Source: Serendipita indica DSM 11827
Taxonomy: Eukaryota > Basidiomycota > Agaricomycetes > Sebacinales > Serendipitaceae
Length of the DNA: 64,000 nucleotides
Reading direction: 5' to 3'
Assembly (NCBI GenBank): GCA_910890315.1
Contig: CAJVGD010000016.1
Span: 310,001 to 374,000, forward strand
Below, in pieces: positions 57,784 to 64,000 of the stretch; position 1 is the first letter of the stretch; each line of letters starts with the position of its first letter. The translations under genes were made by a program, and so were the position numbers. Under the pieces are notes generated by a model, which was not told the origin of the DNA, ran no database searches, and saw only the letters and a list, made by a program, of their open reading frames with translations.

Positions 57784-58360
57784 TAAACTATTTCCATCTC
57801 AGGACAGCCACACTAGCTCTTCTATCAGTCTTCCTGGTAGATCCCACAGCCTATGTCCACCCCAGGATAGTACCCTCAGCTCGCACAATATTAACCTTCC
57901 CAACGATCTCCACTGGCTCATTAGCCCGTACATAATTGATAACAAGCTTTGAGATCTCGATTACAGTCGTAGCGCTGTGGCCTCCGAAGGATGGGCCCTT
58001 AATTGTTCGTGATTTTCACATACTTGTTGTTGGATATACGGAGGGAGCACTATTCAATGCATTAAATGTAGCATTTTGATTGCTATTGTGCTGCTAAATT
58101 TGGACGTTCCGGGCGTAGTACAGCGCCGATGGTAAAGTCTCATCATCACGAACCTGACTGCACCGACGTAATCAAGAACACCTCTACACGGATCATTCCC
58201 ATCTTCCCGGTTAGCTTCTGCATAGAGATCTCGGGCTGGCTACGGATATGGCCGACTCATCGCGTGAGACTATTCTAAGTGCCTAAATATCCTCTGCGAC
58301 GATAGATTGCCTCTTGGAATCCTCCTTGGCCCCTTCCCTTGAATTTCGAGGCAATCTACA
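57784..58360. other. Intergenic, decayed tail of paralog 2 and duplicated promoter
   Basis: Shares blocks with 55,700-56,080; no independent gene. Confidence 0.55.
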
Positions 58361-59751
58361 ATGGTCAATCCTCATCTTTCTTTCTTTCCGCTGCTCCTCT
58401 TCGTCGTGGGTTCAATGGCCAAAGGCCGAGGCGGCGGTTCTAGTGGAAGTGGGAGTGGTTCCATTCACGACGTGAGCCCTCCCGCGTAGCTACTCACACT
58501 GAGTTCTAAGTTTCATCAGAGTTGGAGTGCGCCAGGAACGATCAAGGCCGCTATGGCATTCGAGATCATCTGTGAGTTAGACTCTTATTCCCTGGGGAGG
58601 TATACTGACTCTTGGGAGACTTTGTCGTCATCCTCGGCGAGTTTATCATCATCTGTCGACGTCTCCGGCTCGTCCCGCCTGGCCGGTATACACGCGCGCC
58701 ATACATCCTCCTCGCGATCGGTATGTGACATGTATACGCTGCTTTGCACGCTTTTCGTTGACTCTTACCTGCTAGTCGCGGGTGCATTGGCCTTATCATA
58801 CCTTGTCTCGGCAATTGTTACCAGAATCAGTTCTTACGAGCTCGGTATACCGGACCACGACTATCCAATCGAGACTATGCGAGGCTTGAACACGTTCGAT
58901 TGGTTCTTGAAAAACATTGACGCTTCTTTCCGACCCGCAGTCTGCCTCTGGCTTATCCATCTTCGTGTCAATCTGGCAGGAAAAGCCGAGGGTAGTACGT
59001 CCACTCCGTGGATGGAACATTTATGGAAGCGCATTGTCGACTGGTCGCTCGTAGCGATCAACTTCATTATCGATACTTGCTGGATGGGAATCATAGCGGA
59101 TGGCTACATCTTCTACACCTCAAATTATCTGGTTCCCGCCAATTTTTTCTATTACACGCGCTCTTGGCGTGAACTCAACTTGGCAGATCTCTCTATAGAG
59201 CTGATCCTAACACTCAACGTGATTGTGTCTTTAATTGGGCTGGGAGTCTCCCAGAAGAAGAAGAAATTCAACGACGCGGTTTGTAGACAGATGCAACATA
59301 CAATAGGGTCACTAAAGTCGCATAGATATCTACAAGACTTCTTGCAATAGTCTTGCCTTTCCTGATCATCGGCTTTTTGGAAACTCTTATCATTCCCATC
59401 CACTGGCAGACAACCGCACACACCATACCCGGCTTGGTGGGCACTTTCCACTTGGACTCCTACCTCCCGATATTTCTCGGCACCCCGACGGAATTTTTCC
59501 CCACGGAGTTGGCCGGTATTATTATCAGTGGTCTGTGCAGAGTTGGTATCATTGGCGGTCTTCTCTCTACGATGACGATTCCCAACACAACGTGGTCTCC
59601 AGCAATCCCGTCTGATTCAGTTGAAGCCCCTGGATCCATGTCGCAGAAGCCGTCGCAATCGTTGCATCAGCCATCCTGGCAGATGGCGCCTTTTGCCCAG
59701 GGACGAAACCCACAATATCAACCGCCGCAGTACCCACCACCCACCCGTTAA
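58361..59751 (+). CDS. Signal-peptide, Gly/Ser-rich, multi-pass membrane protein (paralog 3 of 3)
   Basis: join(58361..58471,58520..58571,58619..58720,58776..59278,59326..59751), 397 residues. Signal peptide MVNPHLSFFPLLLFVVGSMA, a GRGGGSSGSGSGS stretch, then the membrane core with RGLNTFDWF, FRPAVCLWLIHLRVNLAGK, NVIVSLIGLGVSQKKKKF, ISTRLLAIVLPFLIIGF and GLCRVGIIGGLLSTMTIPNTTWSP. The core is more diverged than between paralogs 1 and 2, but the internal exon sizes are the same. It retains a full Pro/Gln/Tyr-rich cytoplasmic tail (QPPQYPPPTR end). Family function unknown. Confidence 0.78.
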
Positions 59752-59993
59752 ATCGTCTGGAATCGACAACAAGCGTCGACCACCGTCATGGCTCGGAAAG
59801 ATGCATGCTTTGATCTTGGTTATCTCCTAATCTATGCGAGGAATAGGGAAATCTCTTTGCTAGGTAGCGCTTTCTCTGTCATGTCATCGGCTTTTGTACT
59901 CTAGGTAGAACCAATGTCCCAAACTGTAAACCGCCCTGCAATCATCGAGTTGGGGAAATCGTATTTCGTAGCTAGCGACAGAGGAACCAAACA

Positions 59994-62900
59994 CTAGAAC
60001 AGGCCAACTACTCTACCCGTCTCCTCATCCAGTCCGACCTCCCAGAATCCAGGTCTTGTAGAAAGACCAGGCATCGTCTGCATATCTCCAAGAAGCGGAT
60101 AAAGGAATCCAGCGCCCGCAGAAAGACGAACGGCTCGAATCGGCACAGTAAAGCCTAGCGCCCAGTTAGCACTGTCCAAATTTCAATAAAGCAACGCACC
60201 AGTCGGGGTTCCTTTGAGCTTTGGATCGTGCGAGAAAGAGTACTGCGTCTTCGCCATGCAGACTAACCTCGTCAGCAACGACAACAGCTACCCAGAAGAT
60301 ACACGTACTAGGCAAGTTTCCATACCCCTGCTTCTCGTAAAGCTCGACCTGGCTCCGCGCAAGTTCACTAAGCTCAATCCCATCCGCACGGTAAATCTCC
60401 TTGGCAATCGCCGAAATTTTGTCAACGATGGGAATGTCCAGCGGATACAGAAACTTGAATGTTGACTCGCCCTCACACGCAGCGACAACGGCCTCGGCAA
60501 GATCTTTGGCTCCAGCACCTCCGAGTGCCCAATGGTTCGAGACGACCGCCGCGTCCGCGCCAGCTTGCATGGCACGCGAGCAGATCAATTCGAGCTCAGC
60601 GGATGAATCCGACCTAATTCTCCTCAATACCCAATGGAAGCATCGAAGAAAGCTACGTACGAGAATTGGTTGACGCCAACGATGACTTTCAACCCAAACT
60701 TTTTCGCATTTTCGATATGTCGCTCGAGATTTCCAATTCCCACACCAAGTGTTTCGAGATCCTCTTTCGTATACGTATCCGCAAGAGGTTTCCCTGGCGT
60801 GACCTCGGGCCCACCGCCATGCATCTTGAGTGCCCTCGTCGTTGCGACGATGACGACCGCGTCTGGCGTCAGGCCACTCACGCGGCACTTGATATTGCAA
60901 AACTTTTCCATGCCCATGTCGGCGCCGAAACCACCTTCGGTGAGCACGTATCCTTCGCGTGTCGAGTCGGTTTCGCCGGGTTCTGTGCCTGCGAGTTTGA
61001 GTGCGATGCGATCGGCAAGGATTGAGGAGTTGCCGTGCGCAATATTGGCAAACGGTCCGGCATGTACGAAGACGGGTGTGCCCTATGAGAGTTAGCAGGC
61101 TCGAGATGACTTGAGGAGATCCTACCTCCAGGGTCTGCATAAGATTCGGTTTGATTGCATCCTTCATGAGTACCGCCAGCGCCCCTCCAACGCCAATATC
61201 GTCAGCAGTAATCGGTTCACCGCGCTTGCTCGTCGCGACGACCATGGCACCGAGTCTGTAGCCGATGAGCTAAATTAACATCCAAACTATATACGCACCT
61301 CTCGCGCATGTCTTTCAGGTCCGTGCTGAGCGCAAGGACCGCCATACATTCGCTCGCAACAGAGATATCAAACCCAGTATCACGCTCGAAGCCTTTTTCT
61401 GCCTCTCCCTTTCCAACGACAATCTTCCTCAAGAACCGATCATTCGTATCAACGACACGATTCCACGTAATTGTCGCTGGGTCAACATCGAGACGCGCAA
61501 AGCGGTTAATCTCCTCTGGCGTGAGCTCGTTGGGATCCGTCTTGTCGATCCCGAGCTTTTTCAGACGCTTGAACATGAGCGGTGCAAAGGCACGCTTGCC
61601 CTTGACTGTCGGGACGAGACGATTGTAAAGAGCCTTGTCTGTTTGTGTCGACTCGTGGAACATGCGCGCATCCAGAGCGGCGGCTAATCATGTCTCAGTT
61701 TCTGTAACGATTGAGTAAGAAGAGCGTACCGAGTAGGTTGTTTGCCGCAGATACCGCGTGAATATCGCCCGTGAGGTGAAGATTGAATTCGTCCATTGGG
61801 ATGACCTGACTGTATCCTCCACCAGCAGCACCCCCTTTGATACCAAAGGTCGGACCTTGACTTGGCTGACGGACACAAGCAAATGCTGGACGTCCCAGAT
61901 GGGCGCCAATGGCCTGAGCCAGGCCAATTGTCGTCGTCGATTTGCCTTCTCCGAGAGGCGTGGGCGTGATACTAGTCGAAGATAAGAACCTGAAGCTGAC
62001 GAAAATGTAATTATCTACCCAGATATGACGATATATTTGCCATCCTTTCTCTTTGCGAGACGATCCAGGATGGAAAGCTCGACTTTGGCTTTGTACTTTC
62101 CATACGACTCGAGCTCGTCTGGTCGGATCCCAATCTCCGTCGCCAGGTGAGTAATAGGCTTTGGTGTCTGAGCGACCGCAATCTCGATATCGCTATGAAA
62201 TGTCAAGAATTGTCGTTGATCCACGACTAGCGCATACCTGGGCACCTTTTCCAGAACGTTGAGCTTGAGGGGGACAAGTTTACGCGCGCGTTCTTTCTCC
62301 CATAGGCGTTCAGAACTCTTGAGAGTGTTCGAGATGAGCATTGCGACGGTCATCGGTCCAACGCCACCTGGGACGGGGGTGATATGAGACGCAACGCCCG
62401 ATGCTTGCGAAAATTCGACGTCGCCGACGAGTCGCTGACCACTCTTCTTCGTCGAATCTACATATCAATGAGAAGGGGAGCGAGTTTGAGCAGTATGCGT
62501 ACCTGGGATATAGTTCGTGCCAACATCAATGACTATGGTTCCCGGTTTGAGCCACTCGGCTTTGACGTATTCAGGTTTTCCAATGGCGGATACAACGACG
62601 TCTGCGTTTCTCAACTATGCAAGTCAGCACCGCCAATGTCGAAAAGAGAGAAAGCGTACGGCGTTGATCATCGTCTCCTGGGGGTGCGGCTGTGACATTG
62701 TGTGACAGTTGCATCCTTCTTGCGAAGCATTGCAGCAACAGGATTACCGACAATGTCGCTACGACCGAGTACGACCACGTTGGATCCCGCCAAGTTGAAA
62801 CCGGTGGTGGTGAGAAGATGAATGACTCCAGAGGGCGTGCATGGAGTAAAGAGTGGTTCTGACGAACGCGAAGAAAGGTGTCCGATGTTGTAGGCGTGGA

Positions 62901-64000
62901 ACCTAGATTGTTGAGAAGCGATAGCAGTGATTGGTAAAGCACATACCCATCCACGTCCTTCATAGGACTAACACTCTCCATCACTTGACGTTCACCTTCC
63001 AGACCGACATTCTCGCCAAGCGGCATCTGTACGAGGATGCCGTGTACTGAGCTATCATGGTTCAGCTTTTGCACCTCTTCGATAATCTGGGCAGCGGTCG
63101 CGTCGGCTGGCATCTGACGAGAATTTGTTAACTCATAAAGGAGAGCACATTTGGGGTCATACCGCGACGTGTGCATAGTCTATGCCGACCTCGGCACATG
63201 CCTTTGCCTTCATCTTAACATAGGTGGTTGAATCTGGGCGCTCACCCGCTTGGATAATGACGAGCTTTGGAGTAGGGAAGGTAGGATTCGTCTTCTTGAG
63301 AGCCTCGATTCGATCTCGAACAGAGGTTCGGATCTCCCTGTAGAAGGGGTCAGTGAGACGACCTTTGCTCAGAAAAGAAAGTTGGAGTGAAGCAGGGATA
63401 ACTAGTACTACCTCAGCCTCGAGGCCTATAACCCTCGGGCAGGGTGTCGAAACCGCTCACTGCGCGTTCGGAGCACGAGTTCGGACAGAATAGTATACGA
63501 ATCAGCAGCAACAGAGACTAGGGACGAGAGCAATCTATCAAAAGATTGTGACTCGAACTCACTTTGCAATCGCCGTCCCATCAATGATCTTTGCCTGACT
63601 ATCGCTCATGTCGTGCACAACCTTTTCGACGATTCGATCACCCTCGTACGCGTCTTCTTCTGACCCGAGCTGAAACTGCTGCAACGGATAGTCGTCTTGG
63701 ATTGTCTGTGCGGCCGCTGCTGCTGCGAGTACTGCCGCGTGCTTTGACTGTTGTTTTGTGTCGTCTAACGCCTTTTCTGCAAGAGATAGGTCGTCTGTGC
63801 TCGTTGAGGGTGTCGACGGCGCGGGTGGCGGGTGTTGTGGTTTGTTCCAAGTCGTGTATAGACGGCGGGAGAGATTACTGGTAGATAAAGTGGTCGTACG
63901 ATAACCCAGCTGCTGTTTGTGAGTGAAAGGAGCGTGAGCATGTGCTGTGTGCAGAAGTCTTCGGTTCCCAGCAAAGGCGCGGCTGTCAACCGTGCTATTC
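59994..64000 (-). CDS. ADE3/MIS1-like: Trifunctional C1-tetrahydrofolate synthase, 5' end beyond the window
   Basis: The spliced frame has a methylenetetrahydrofolate dehydrogenase/cyclohydrolase domain ([58 protein letters not shown]) and a formyltetrahydrofolate synthetase domain (P-loop [44 protein letters not shown], and the end ...[22 protein letters not shown], stop 59,994). Together these interconvert one-carbon folates and make 10-formyl-THF for purines. About 12 introns; the first is 225 nt (63,338-63,562), the others mostly 43-50. Upstream of [16 protein letters not shown] (ATG 63,609) the frame stays open to base 64,000 with an Arg/Ser/Thr-rich, presequence-like segment, so the protein starts outside the window and may be mitochondrial. 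A C5 run near 62,681-62,688 is one base short of keeping frame, probably an assembly error. Confidence 0.95.

Noticed and set aside
60166-61245. 359-codon minus frame in the folate gene region
   Set aside because: It mixes true exon sequence with introns and an out-of-frame stretch; the spliced formyl-THF synthetase frame is the real one.

Overview
The window reads as nuclear DNA of a basidiomycete (Agaricomycetes). Introns are dense and very short (about 42-60 nt, GT..AG with two GC..AG cases). The gene content is typical of that group: fungal CBM1 modules, a NACHT-WD40 STAND receptor, a membrane F-box protein, a GRDP-type protein, an M43 metalloprotease and a Tnp2 (CACTA-type) transposase. 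The combination would suit Rhizoctonia or a relative; that is inference. No bacterial operons, rRNA, tRNA, CRISPR, LTR or viral elements were recognised.

Layout. 0-19.6 kb is repeat- and transposon-rich. A carnitine acetyltransferase-like pseudogene lies at 16.9-17.8 kb, and its 5' third recurs in inverted orientation at the left window edge. Between them are an apparently intact Tnp2 transposase gene (9.7-13.5 kb), three genes of unknown function (two share an acidic 'SDES ... PWR ... LP..F' architecture), a 62-bp satellite (6.4-7.2 kb) and a 12-bp minisatellite (19.3 kb).

20.0-31.2 kb is mostly host genes: a small secreted precursor with six repeats separated by Kex2-type KR/RR sites, an acidic protein of unknown function, an M43 secreted metalloprotease, a GRDP/DUF1399-like protein with a 6-nt microexon, and a membrane-anchored F-box protein.

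31.6-42.7 kb holds a minus-strand family of tiny single-pass membrane proteins (44-77 aa) ending in a conserved (L/A)YELYP-like motif, with intact and decayed members. A large STAND receptor gene (alpha/beta-hydrolase-like domain, NACHT, 14 nearly identical WD40 repeats plus one degenerate) sits inside this cluster.

43.7-49.8 kb carries three secreted CBM1 genes; two are tandem duplicates with three CBM1 modules each and no catalytic domain. A Ser-rich protein of unknown function follows. 54.3-59.8 kb holds three tandem paralogs of a signal-peptide, Gly-rich, multi-pass membrane protein plus a relic first exon. The window ends inside a gene for trifunctional C1-tetrahydrofolate synthase with an N-terminal presequence-like extension.

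The most notable items are the Kex2-type repeat precursor, the YELYP small-membrane-protein family around the STAND receptor, and the microexon. Several frame breaks fall in C/G homopolymers, including one in the folate gene, so assembly indels should be considered before calling those genes broken. Exon coordinates were worked out by hand from splice consensus and reading-frame continuity.
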